Below, in pieces: positions 1 to 6,291 of a stretch of DNA of 6,314 nt (position 1 is the stretch's first letter; every line of letters starts with the position of its first letter). The stretch covers positions 1 through 6,314 of the forward strand of contig URMR01000103.1 in NCBI GenBank assembly GCA_900548935.1, written 5' to 3'. Source of the stretch: an uncultured Collinsella sp. (GTDB lineage Bacteria > Actinomycetota > Coriobacteriia > Coriobacteriales > Coriobacteriaceae). Below the pieces are notes generated by a model. It made no database searches. It worked only from the letters and a program-made list of their open reading frames with translations, and was not told the DNA's origin. A program made the translations under genes and the position numbers.

Positions 1-68
1 ACGTCTTAGAAAAGTGGCTAATCCTTGATGGGATCGAATATAGCCTCGATGGGGATGAAATAATCACG

Positions 69-626
69 TTGGCAACGCGCGGATTCAGACGATTTATTTC
101 ACTTCTTAGTGGCATGGCGCTTGCGCTTGTCATAGCCCTTGCCGTTGTTTCTTTTGCTCCCCGCGCATTTGGTTACATGCCCTTTGCCGTGCTCTCGGGA
201 TCTATGGAACCCGAGCTTCCCGTCGGCTCCATGGTGTTTGTTCACAAGGTTGACCCAACGAATATCGCCGTGGGCGACAATGCAACTTTTTACCGGTCGG
301 ACGGCGCCGTAGTGACCCACCAGGTGTACGAGGTCGACCCTGTGGCGCAGACGATCAGCACGCAGGGAATCGCAAACAAAAATGCAGATGGAACCATCGT
401 GCACGACGCCGAGCAGACGCCTTTTTCACGCGTGATCGGCGTCGTTTCATTTTGTGTCCCTTACCTGGGCTTCGTTAACGCATATTGCACGACGATGCCC
501 GGTTTGCTTGTTGTGGTGGCCGTTCTGGCGCTGCTGGTCGCGGCGTCGATAGTGCTCGATCGGATGGTTTCCGACGAGCCTGCGGACAAGCATGCTCGCG
601 CGCATGCGAGGGGGCGGCGTCCATAG
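69..626 (+). CDS. sipW: SipW-type (ER-type) signal peptidase I
   Basis: Membrane-bound serine endopeptidase (S26 family, ER/SipW branch) that removes signal peptides from exported proteins on the outer face of the membrane. Seen in the 185-residue product: an N-terminal membrane segment at about residues 12-30, then the catalytic-serine motif LSGSMEP (Ser45), the VGS and VGD segments (residues 52-54 and 68-70), and VVTHQV with His84 where bacterial-type enzymes carry Lys. A box-E-like QGIANKNAD follows (99-107), then a second membrane segment at about 144-163 and a basic tail rich in Arg and His. Length and two-span topology match SipW (about 190 residues). The Ser/His dyad is the known hallmark of this branch, which in Bacillus processes TasA and TapA. 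Both downstream genes encode proteins with that type of signal, so they are its likely substrates. The start is uncertain: TTG at 69 is the only start codon available in frame, preceded by a weak GGGGATGA at 51-58. The frame stays open leftward to the window edge, so the true start may lie outside. Confidence 0.9.
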   Translation: MATRGFRRFISLLSGMALALVIALAVVSFAPRAFGYMPFAVLSGSMEPELPVGSMVFVHKVDPTNIAVGDNATFYRSDGAVVTHQVYEVDPVAQTISTQGIANKNADGTIVHDAEQTPFSRVIGVVSFCVPYLGFVNAYCTTMPGLLVVVAVLALLVAASIVLDRMVSDEPADKHARAHARGRRP

Positions 627-642
627 CGGCAGGGGAGAGGTG

Positions 643-668
643 TCGGCAACGGCAAGGGCCGTTGCCGG
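643..668 (+). promoter_or_regulatory. Perfect 10-bp RNA hairpin between sipW and the major subunit gene
   Basis: CGGCAACGGC (644-653) and GCCGTTGCCG (658-667) are exact reverse complements around a 4-base loop (aagg). A T-G wobble pair at 643/668 can extend the stem. No T-run follows, so it is not a standard intrinsic terminator. It sits in the 71-base gap after the sipW stop and ends 30 bases before the next start codon, clear of the ribosome binding site. A role in mRNA processing or protection of the downstream message is inferred from position only. Confidence 0.6.
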
Positions 669-683
669 GGAAAACGATTCTCG

Positions 684-693
684 AAAGGAAGAG
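684..693 (+). promoter_or_regulatory. Ribosome binding site fixing the start of the TasA-like gene
   Basis: AAAGGAAGAG lies just upstream of ATG 698, with AGGA (686-689) 8 bases from the start codon. This is the best Shine-Dalgarno match in the window for a small gene. It decides for ATG 698 over in-frame upstream starts such as ATG 485, which would overlap most of the end of sipW and put 71 uncharacteristic residues before the signal peptide. Confidence 0.75.
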
Positions 694-697
694 AACG

Positions 698-1387
698 ATG
701 GAGAACAAGAGGAAAAAGCGCTACGGCATAGTTGCCGCCTTGCTGCTGCTGGTACTGGCTGCCGGCGTGGGCACCTACGCCTGGCTGACGGCGCAGTCGA
801 GCCTGACCAACAACTTCACCACTGCGGGCATCAACAAGCCCACTACCGATCCCGACCATCCGAATCAGCCGCTTCCGGATGATAACACTAAGGTCAACGG
901 CAACCTGACCGAGACCAAATGGGTTAAGGACTCTAAGCTCGCCCCTGGCGTGTCTGTACCCAAGAATCCTAATGTCGGTATCGGCAAGGGATCCGAGGAT
1001 GCATATGTGTACGTTTTCGTGAACAACAAGACGGCGCCTGCCGGGACCGCTGATTCCAAGACGACTTACTTCACTATTAACTCTGGCTGGAAGGCCGTTG
1101 ATGCGACCGCCGTTGAGGGCGAGCCGACTCATTATCTCGGTGGCCTTTTCGTTTATGTTGGCGAAGGAACCGAGGCTACCCCGCTTATTGCCAGCAAGAC
1201 TGAGGATAAGTGGACTGGCGAGCTGTTCAGCCAGGTGACTACGCCCAAGGACACCGAGCAAAAGGATTTCGCCAATCCTGCCACGATGGATGTCAACTGC
1301 TTCATTTACGCAGCAGACAATACCGCTGAGGGTTCGTCTGCGTCTGCCTTGACTGCTGCCACGGATTGGGCTAACGGCCTGAAGTAA
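698..1387 (+). CDS. TasA/camelysin-like secreted protein with SipW-dependent signal peptide (probable major fibre subunit)
   Basis: A 229-residue exported protein, probably a fibre or matrix subunit. Seen: a basic start (MENKRKKR), a hydrophobic core (about 11-25), then GVGTYAWLTAQ followed by NNFTTAGI (38-45). This G-T-x-A-[WF] plus N-N-F-x-x-G pattern is the signature of SipW-dependent precursors such as TasA, with cleavage expected after Ala28. Next come a Pro/Asp-rich linker (46-62) and then K-W and L-A-P-G-V-S-V-P-K-N-P-N-V with D-A-Y-V-Y-V-F-V (74-108). That is the 'xPGxxxxKNPxVxNxGxxDAYVRV' arrangement common to TasA-like beta-sandwich proteins. The C-terminus (DWANGLK) has no LPXTG-type sorting motif or membrane anchor, so it is not a classical sortase-assembled pilin. 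It follows sipW directly, has the strongest ribosome binding site of the small genes, and is flanked by hairpins on both sides, consistent with a highly produced subunit. Assignment as the 'major' subunit is inferred; the TasA-like class is well supported. Confidence 0.87.
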   Translation: MENKRKKRYGIVAALLLLVLAAGVGTYAWLTAQSSLTNNFTTAGINKPTTDPDHPNQPLPDDNTKVNGNLTETKWVKDSKLAPGVSVPKNPNVGIGKGSEDAYVYVFVNNKTAPAGTADSKTTYFTINSGWKAVDATAVEGEPTHYLGGLFVYVGEGTEATPLIASKTEDKWTGELFSQVTTPKDTEQKDFANPATMDVNCFIYAADNTAEGSSASALTAATDWANGLK

Positions 1388-1400
1388 TCTCACCCCCTCC

Positions 1401-1459
1401 ACCGAGATTCCGGCCCGCTCCCCATCCCCATTTTCGGGTCGGGATCTCGGTCCCCCTTT
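1401..1459 (+). terminator. Strong 17-bp hairpin after the TasA-like gene (partial terminator or processing element)
   Basis: Positions 1401-1417 pair with 1435-1451 without a bulge: 15 Watson-Crick pairs and two G-U wobbles (1409/1443 and 1413/1439), around a 17-base C-rich loop. It starts 13 bases after the TAA stop. The downstream sequence is tccccctttg, so only three T residues follow and termination is probably incomplete. As the next gene begins about 30 bases on in the same direction, the element may let most transcripts stop, or be trimmed and protected, after the major subunit while some read through to the minor subunit and adhesin. Function is inferred; the stem is seen directly. 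Confidence 0.55.
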
Positions 1460-1912
1460 GATCGACGATTGGCGAACGTAATGCTCAACAATCTTTCCGA
1501 CAATCAGAAACGCACCTTGGCGCTTGCCGCGATTGCGCTGTTGGCCCTGGCGTGCCTGTGTGGCACGCTGGCTTTTACCGTTGATATGGTTCCGGCGAAC
1601 AACGTCCTATCGTTTGGCAGCGTGAAGGTACGAGTCTGCGAATACACCCTAAACGAGCGGGGCGAGGAGATTCCGTTTGAGGCCGACGAGCACGGGGACT
1701 ATCCCGACACCAAGGCCGGGGGCTCTGACATCAACCGCATTGTGCGCGTGGAGAACGCCGGCGCGCAGCCTGAGTACGTTCGCGCTCGTCTGCGCATGAC
1801 GTCGGTGGCGCCTGACGGCACGACCGCGGACGCCTCGGGCAACGTTGCCTTTCACGTGAACGCGGGCGAGGGGTCCCCGTGGATCGATGGCGGCGATGGG
1901 TGGTACTACTAC

Positions 1913-1934
1913 CGCGGATTGGCTCGACCCCGGC
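1913..1934 (+). other. Frameshift site in the second TasA-like gene
   Basis: Before this point the coding frame is the one starting at 1481; after it the frame is one base later. Both frames are open from 1860 to 2111, so a stop codon does not locate the shift; protein logic does. Removing one T from the pair at 1919-1920 gives R-G-W-L-D-P-G, the expected family spacing. An alternative is slippage on CCCC at 1928-1931, which would give R-G-L-A-R-P-G; it misplaces the conserved Leu and is less likely. Confidence 0.7.
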
Positions 1935-2098
1935 GCCATGACGGAGAGCCTCATGGACTCGCTGCGATTTGTGGGCGACTACCACGATGCCGCGCGCGGC
2001 GGCTCATACAGGCTCGATATCGACGTCCAGGCCGTGCAGGCCAAAAACCAGCAGGCAAACGATACCGTCCTCGACGTGCTCGACGTCGTGGGCTGGCC

Positions 2099-2103
2099 GG
2101 AGG
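2099..2103 (+). promoter_or_regulatory. Ribosome binding site of the adhesin gene, inside the end of the upstream gene
   Basis: GGAGG at 2099-2103 is 11 bases before ATG 2115 and lies within the last codons of the preceding gene, whose stop is at 2109-2111. This points to translational coupling. A second option is GGAG at 2117-2120, 9 bases before ATG 2130; either start leaves the signal peptide intact. Confidence 0.55.
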
Positions 2104-2114
2104 CGAACTAGCCC

Positions 2115-4490
2115 ATGGAGATTAAGAACATGAACCGAGGCGTGCTCGGCAGGCTGATCGCTGTGGTGGCAATCGCCCTTTGCTGCGTTATGGTGTTGCC
2201 GGCGGCAGCGCATGCCGAGGATCAGACCGAATTCCATATCACAAACAGGAACGACTTCCTGGCGTGTGTCGCGCTGTCGCGACATCGCGACACGTCGCAG
2301 TGGCGCGTCTATCTCGATAACGATATCGTTCTTAACGATGATGATATGAAAGCCATTGTTGAGGATACGGTCAAGCACCTCTCCTTTGGCAACAAAGAGC
2401 ATCCCTTTAAGGGCGTCTTTGACGGTCAAAACCATACCGTGAAGGGCCTGAACTACGAGAATAAGGTCTTGGACCCCGAGCGCGACACGGGCTTTTTTGC
2501 CGAGACCGATGGCGCCACCATCAAGAACTTCCTTGTCGAGGACGCCAACATCTGGGCGGACTTCCGCGGCGGCATCATCGTGGGCAAGGCCGTCAACACC
2601 AGCTTCGAAAACGTCATGGTCATGGAGAGCACCCTGCACGTTACGTGCGCCAACAACATGCTCAACGTTATCACGAACGCCGGCTTCGAAGGCGGCATGA
2701 TCGCAGGCGAGCTGGAGGGCTGCAATCTGTACAACTGCGAGGTGCGCGGCGGTCGAGCCGTCCATAACACCACTGCAGGTGTGCAGGCGATCGGTGGCGA
2801 GGGCCTGTACATGGCGGCATTTGCCGGCTACGTCAAGAACTCGACCATCGAGTACTGCCGCGTCACGCCCACGCGAAGCGAGGATGGCTCCTCGATGGAC
2901 ATGACCGACGTCACCAATAAGTACGATGTGGCCATCGGCGCCCTGGGCGGCAACAACGTGTACGCTTCGGGCTTCGTCGGCTGCATGGCGGAAGGCGCTA
3001 AAGTCATCGACTGCTTTTCAACGGCGAAATGCTATAGCTATGCCGCGTCGTACGTGGTCGTTGTCTCCGTAACGCGCGCTTGGACGGGCGGTCTTGCAGG
3101 CCGCATCTTGTCCAAGAGCGGTAACGAGATCACTCGCAGCCATTTCGCCGGCGATTTGAGCTCGCGCCAGTACAACCCCATCGCCGTGATTCCCATTATC
3201 CAAAACGACGTGAACCTGGGCGGTATTGCTGCGCGCGCCAACAAGGGCGACGCCACGGTCACCGAGTGCTACTTTAAGCCGAGCGTGAGCCTAAAAGGCA
3301 GCAGCCAGGGTACTGCGGCTAAGAAAAAGATACCTTCGTTTGGCGGCGACGGCACCACCAAGGGCGACAGCTACGGTCCGTGGGATGACGAGCGCTACAT
3401 CACGCGTGAGCTATGGGAAGAGCACGACTACGACTTCTGTGCCGGTACCATGCGCTCGACCGCTAACGATGATGCCCTGGGTGGCCAGCACACCAATGAG
3501 TGGGCGATGGACTACAAGCTGAATATCCCCGTGCATGGCCAGAGCGTTAAGGCGACGATCGATTTTCCCGGTGCGGGCACGGCAACTGTTCTGGCAACCA
3601 TGTTGGGCAAAGACCAGTCCACCAGCGATCCGTACACCTTTGCGGTGAGCGCCGTGCTAGCCGGAACGGCACAGGGCTTGGCCCAAGGCGATACGTCGGT
3701 AATGTTTAAGCAGGAGACCTCCGCAAAGCCCGCGGGGCTGAGCGAGGCGAACGACGGTTACCGCTTTATGGGCTGGTTCCGCGAGCCCGATGTGCGTGTG
3801 AACCGAATTGGCCAAGACAACAGCTGGTTTGACGGCAAGACCGATGACGCCGCTGTTAAGGACGGCAAGTGTGTCGAAGAGAACACGGCCCACGACAAGA
3901 CTTCGACCTACACTGCCGACAACGGCAAGGATCATGACGCGAGTGAGGGCTTCAAGGGCAACGACCTCTTTATCGCTTCGTATGAGGCGCAGGTACTGTT
4001 CTATAACGTTGAGGGCAAGACGATCAATTGGAAAGACGGCAAGGCACACGATCGGTCCACGGACTGGTACCGCTATGGCGTCGGCCTGACGCCTGCTGCC
4101 CCAGCGGATCGCGGCAGCCTGTCGAAAACCGCGACGTTTATCGGCTGGACCACGCAGCCGAACGACGATAAGAGCATGAATGGCGCCTATGCTGCCATTA
4201 CCTCAGATCGGCTGGCTGATCTGAAAAACAAGGGAGCATTCTATCCCGTGGGCAGCGAGATTGCCGTGGTCGGCCCCACCGATTTCTATCCCGTGTACAG
4301 CGACTACGTGTCACACATCATGACGGAGTTCGAGGGCAATGAGCAGGATACGCTCAATGATGTAACCCAGCGCGTAGACGTGGGCAAAACTCACGTTAAG
4401 GTTGAGACTGCAGGTGCTCGACGTATCCGGCAAAGCTATATCCGAGGACGGCGAGCTGCCCAAGGGCTATCGCTTCCTGGGCTGGTATGA
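2115..4490 (+). CDS. Large surface adhesin, 5' part: signal peptide, GLUG/beta-helix-like region, first Flg_new/InlB-like repeats
   Basis: N-terminal part of a giant secreted adhesin-like protein. Seen: an ordinary Sec signal peptide (hydrophobic core about 14-28, AAAHA, cleavage expected after Ala34), unlike the SipW-type signals of the two genes before it. Residues about 38-395 contain the GLUG/right-handed beta-helix style: FKGVFDGQNHTVKGL (98-112), TGFF, ATIKNFLVEDANI, then recurring GG-x-[IV]-x-G and N-C/E-C turns. From about residue 500 come the first two repeat modules, with YRFMGWF (549-555) and ATFIGWT (673-679), the latter closed by a YPVY strand at nucleotides 4287-4298. The true frame is followed to about residue 765; the last 25 residues as read (Arg-rich, to the stop at 4490) are spurious because of a +1 shift near 4410. 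The start is three bases after the upstream stop, so it is probably co-transcribed and coupled. Probable role: binding of host or neighbouring-cell surfaces. The ligand is unknown. Confidence 0.82.
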   Translation: MEIKNMNRGVLGRLIAVVAIALCCVMVLPAAAHAEDQTEFHITNRNDFLACVALSRHRDTSQWRVYLDNDIVLNDDDMKAIVEDTVKHLSFGNKEHPFKGVFDGQNHTVKGLNYENKVLDPERDTGFFAETDGATIKNFLVEDANIWADFRGGIIVGKAVNTSFENVMVMESTLHVTCANNMLNVITNAGFEGGMIAGELEGCNLYNCEVRGGRAVHNTTAGVQAIGGEGLYMAAFAGYVKNSTIEYCRVTPTRSEDGSSMDMTDVTNKYDVAIGALGGNNVYASGFVGCMAEGAKVIDCFSTAKCYSYAASYVVVVSVTRAWTGGLAGRILSKSGNEITRSHFAGDLSSRQYNPIAVIPIIQNDVNLGGIAARANKGDATVTECYFKPSVSLKGSSQGTAAKKKIPSFGGDGTTKGDSYGPWDDERYITRELWEEHDYDFCAGTMRSTANDDALGGQHTNEWAMDYKLNIPVHGQSVKATIDFPGAGTATVLATMLGKDQSTSDPYTFAVSAVLAGTAQGLAQGDTSVMFKQETSAKPAGLSEANDGYRFMGWFREPDVRVNRIGQDNSWFDGKTDDAAVKDGKCVEENTAHDKTSTYTADNGKDHDASEGFKGNDLFIASYEAQVLFYNVEGKTINWKDGKAHDRSTDWYRYGVGLTPAAPADRGSLSKTATFIGWTTQPNDDKSMNGAYAAITSDRLADLKNKGAFYPVGSEIAVVGPTDFYPVYSDYVSHIMTEFEGNEQDTLNDVTQRVDVGKTHVKVETAGARRIRQSYIRGRRAAQGLSLPGLV

Positions 4491-6291
4491 AAACAAGCAA
4501 AATGCGGATGGGTCCGAGGTGGAGGTGCGCGTAAGCCGCTACCCCAGCTACACACTCCCCGCAGATGTCGATCTAACCGTGACGCATACCTACATCGCCC
4601 GCTTTGAGTACCGAGTGGATTATTACGTCCGGGCTTATACCAACCATGGGTTTACGGACAGCAAGCTGCTTTGTTCCGTTTGGAATCGCTATCAAACGCC
4701 CTTTGAGGAAAACGTCGGCAGCACCTTCGTGCGTGAAAACGTCGTCCACTGGGGTCCGGAGCATGTTGACCACGGTATAAAGGATAGGTATGACGAAACG
4801 TGTGACACGCGCTTCACGAAGGAAACCCTTGTCGTGAGTCCCCTTAATGCGTACTCGCACAACGTTAAAAACGATACGGGAGCCGATACTCTAAAAGACC
4901 TCTATGCCGATACCGATTTTCCAGGCGCTGCAACGCTAAGCGATACCTGGACTTCGGCTTCGCTGAACGTAACGGTCAAACTGGTGAATGATCGCTATCG
5001 CCTGAATTTTTGGACGCTTGAGCGCGGCAATGGCTGCTGGACGTATGTGAAAAATCCCATCGAAAGCACGATGCTGGATCTCGATACGAAGTATTACGTT
5101 CGCGCGATGATTACTACAGACGTTAACTTCTACAACAAGGACAACACAATCCTGAAGGCCGCTACGCGTCGTTACGAAAGCAACCTGCTGCAAAATAAGG
5201 TGAATGGATCAGACCCTACGTACACGTATTACTACCCGCACGTGAACACTTCGGTTGAGGCAACAGGGGACCCGCAGGATGAGCCAACTGGTTCTTATGA
5301 AAGCCCCTTGACCCTTGAGTCTTCGCCGACCGATGCCGAGATGGCGGTGCCGGGCTATAAGTTCCTGGGCTGGATTTCGACCGCCGAGGTCCAGAAGGGT
5401 TCTGACGTCTGGAAGTATATCTACGATGTCGAGGGCGATTCCTTCACCACTTCTGACCCGGATAAGGCCGAACCGTATCTGGTGAAACCAGATTTTAAGG
5501 TCACCCGGTGGCAAGATGCCTATCCGGTGTACGCGAAGTACGACGTTAGGTACACCACCAACCTGCACCGCGCAGGTTTTGATGGCACGGACAAGGTCAA
5601 TGTGCCTAAGTACGATAAGCACGACATCGCTCCCGTTATCAACGCGGACACCGACCCTGCTACGGCAACGGTGACCCCTGACGTCACGACGCCGGTTTAT
5701 AAAGCAGGCGGTGAGTTGTATAAGTTGCAGAAGGTTGAGATCGAGCTTCCGAATGGCGAAGTTAAAAAGCTCGAACCTAACGGCGATAACTCGTATTCCT
5801 ATCAGGTGGAACCCGGCGGGGTCTATACATTTGTGGCGTACTATTCGCCGTTGGCGGTCGTGTATCATCTCAATGCCTCGAAAGTGGACGGCAAAGTTGC
5901 TCAGCAAGGCGATATGCTCGGCAACCTTGATGGCGGCATCCCGAAGCCCACTTATGACGTCCGCACTATCGATGGGGATACAGGTAAGTTCAACGTCTTC
6001 GTGGGCTGGACGGAAGCCCAGCCGGCACCTGGCAAGGGCTATGTCGCTTGGTCGGAGGGCATCCGTATGGTGAGTGCTTCTACCGTGGTCAAGGCCCCCA
6101 TGGAGCTGTACCCGGTCTACCGTCCCAGCCTGGTTACCGTTCGATCGAGCATCGACTCAAATCTCGCGAATCCTGCTCTTGTCCGCGGTCTCGGCCGAAC
6201 TGATTCCGGCGACCAGATTTCTCTTGAGGTCAAGGCTGTCAAGGAGGTTGTGGGCATTGACGGCACCAAGTACGACTTTGTCGGCTGGTCG
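3759..6291 (+). repeat. Six degenerate [YAN]-x-F-[LIMV]-G-W protein repeats in the adhesin
   Basis: Module landmarks begin at 3759, 4131, 4468, 5356, 5992 and 6271. Spacing is about 124, 112, 296, 212 and 93 codons, so the repeats are divergent at DNA level and recognisable only as protein. Three have a clear terminal Y-P-V-Y strand (4287, 5521, 6109). They resemble Flg_new/InlB B-repeats, beta-grasp-like stalk domains of Gram-positive surface proteins. The unequal spacing indicates inserted or eroded modules. Confidence 0.65.
4407..4418 (+). other. Frameshift site in the adhesin gene
   Basis: Upstream coding sense (EFEGNEQD, DVGKTHVKVE) ends in one frame at about 4409 and resumes one base later with VLDVSGKA from 4414. 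The downstream frame is open only from 4378 (a TAG at 4375-4377 blocks it) and the upstream frame closes at 4490, so the shift must lie within 4378-4490. Dropping one G in CAGGTG, or the G at 4410, restores a continuous protein (V-E-T-A-V-L-D or V-E-T-Q-V-L-D). There is no long homopolymer or short tandem repeat here. Confidence 0.75.

Larger units (their letters stand above)
1481..2111 (+). pseudogene. Second TasA-like secreted protein, reading frame broken by an apparent +1 frameshift
   Basis: A 209-residue protein if one extra base near 1919 is discounted; as read, the frame runs on to a stop at 2125 with an unrelated Arg-rich tail. Seen: a hydrophobic signal region (about 13-27), then GTLAFTVD and NNVLSFGSVKV (28-50), the same layout as the SipW-dependent signal of its neighbour, with cleavage expected after Ala31. 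A beta-sandwich-type core follows (NRIVRVENAG, then EYVRARLRM), then DGWYYYRG in the first frame and WLDPGAMTESL, DIDVQAVQAKN and VVGWPEAN in the +1 frame, ending at TAG 2111. Joining them at GGA-TGG restores the family pattern W-Y-Y-Y-x-x-x-L-x-P-G-x-x-T. Start: ATG 1481 is preferred; TTG 1469 would add four residues. Neither has a clear ribosome binding site, which suggests lower output than the gene before. Likely a minor fibre subunit or initiator. Whether it is truly broken or a sequence error cannot be told from here. Confidence 0.78.

Noticed and set aside
6..44. Promoter with TTGATG (25-30) and TATAGC (39-44) elements
   Set aside because: Spacing between the boxes is only 8 bases, and the alternative TTAGAA box gives 27; neither fits a normal sigma-70-type promoter.
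485..697. Upstream extension of the TasA-like gene to ATG 485
   Set aside because: It overlaps sipW, encodes an atypical Cys/Gly/Arg-rich leader ahead of a normal signal peptide, and ATG 698 has a good ribosome binding site.
461..1402. Minus-strand open frame of 313 codons
   Set aside because: It lies opposite the TasA-like gene and the end of sipW, gives an Arg- and Gly-rich product with no domain logic, and has no ribosome binding site; the plus strand carries clear family motifs.
1541..1573. Lipoprotein lipobox around Cys25/Cys27 of the second TasA-like protein
   Set aside because: The residues before either Cys do not fit the [LVI][ASTVI][GAS]C pattern, and the GTLAF context fits SipW-type cleavage better.
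1913..1934. Programmed +1 frameshift on the CCCC run
   Set aside because: The resulting junction misplaces the conserved Leu before Pro-Gly, and the equivalent break in the adhesin has no CCC-N site; a single inserted base explains both better.
2004..2765. Minus-strand open frame of 253 codons
   Set aside because: It is the antisense shadow of the adhesin start, with a His/Val/Asp-rich product typical of reversed GC-rich coding sequence.
5209..5907. Minus-strand open frame of 232 codons
   Set aside because: It is opposite the adhesin continuation, which has coherent repeat motifs throughout; the antisense product has no recognisable features.
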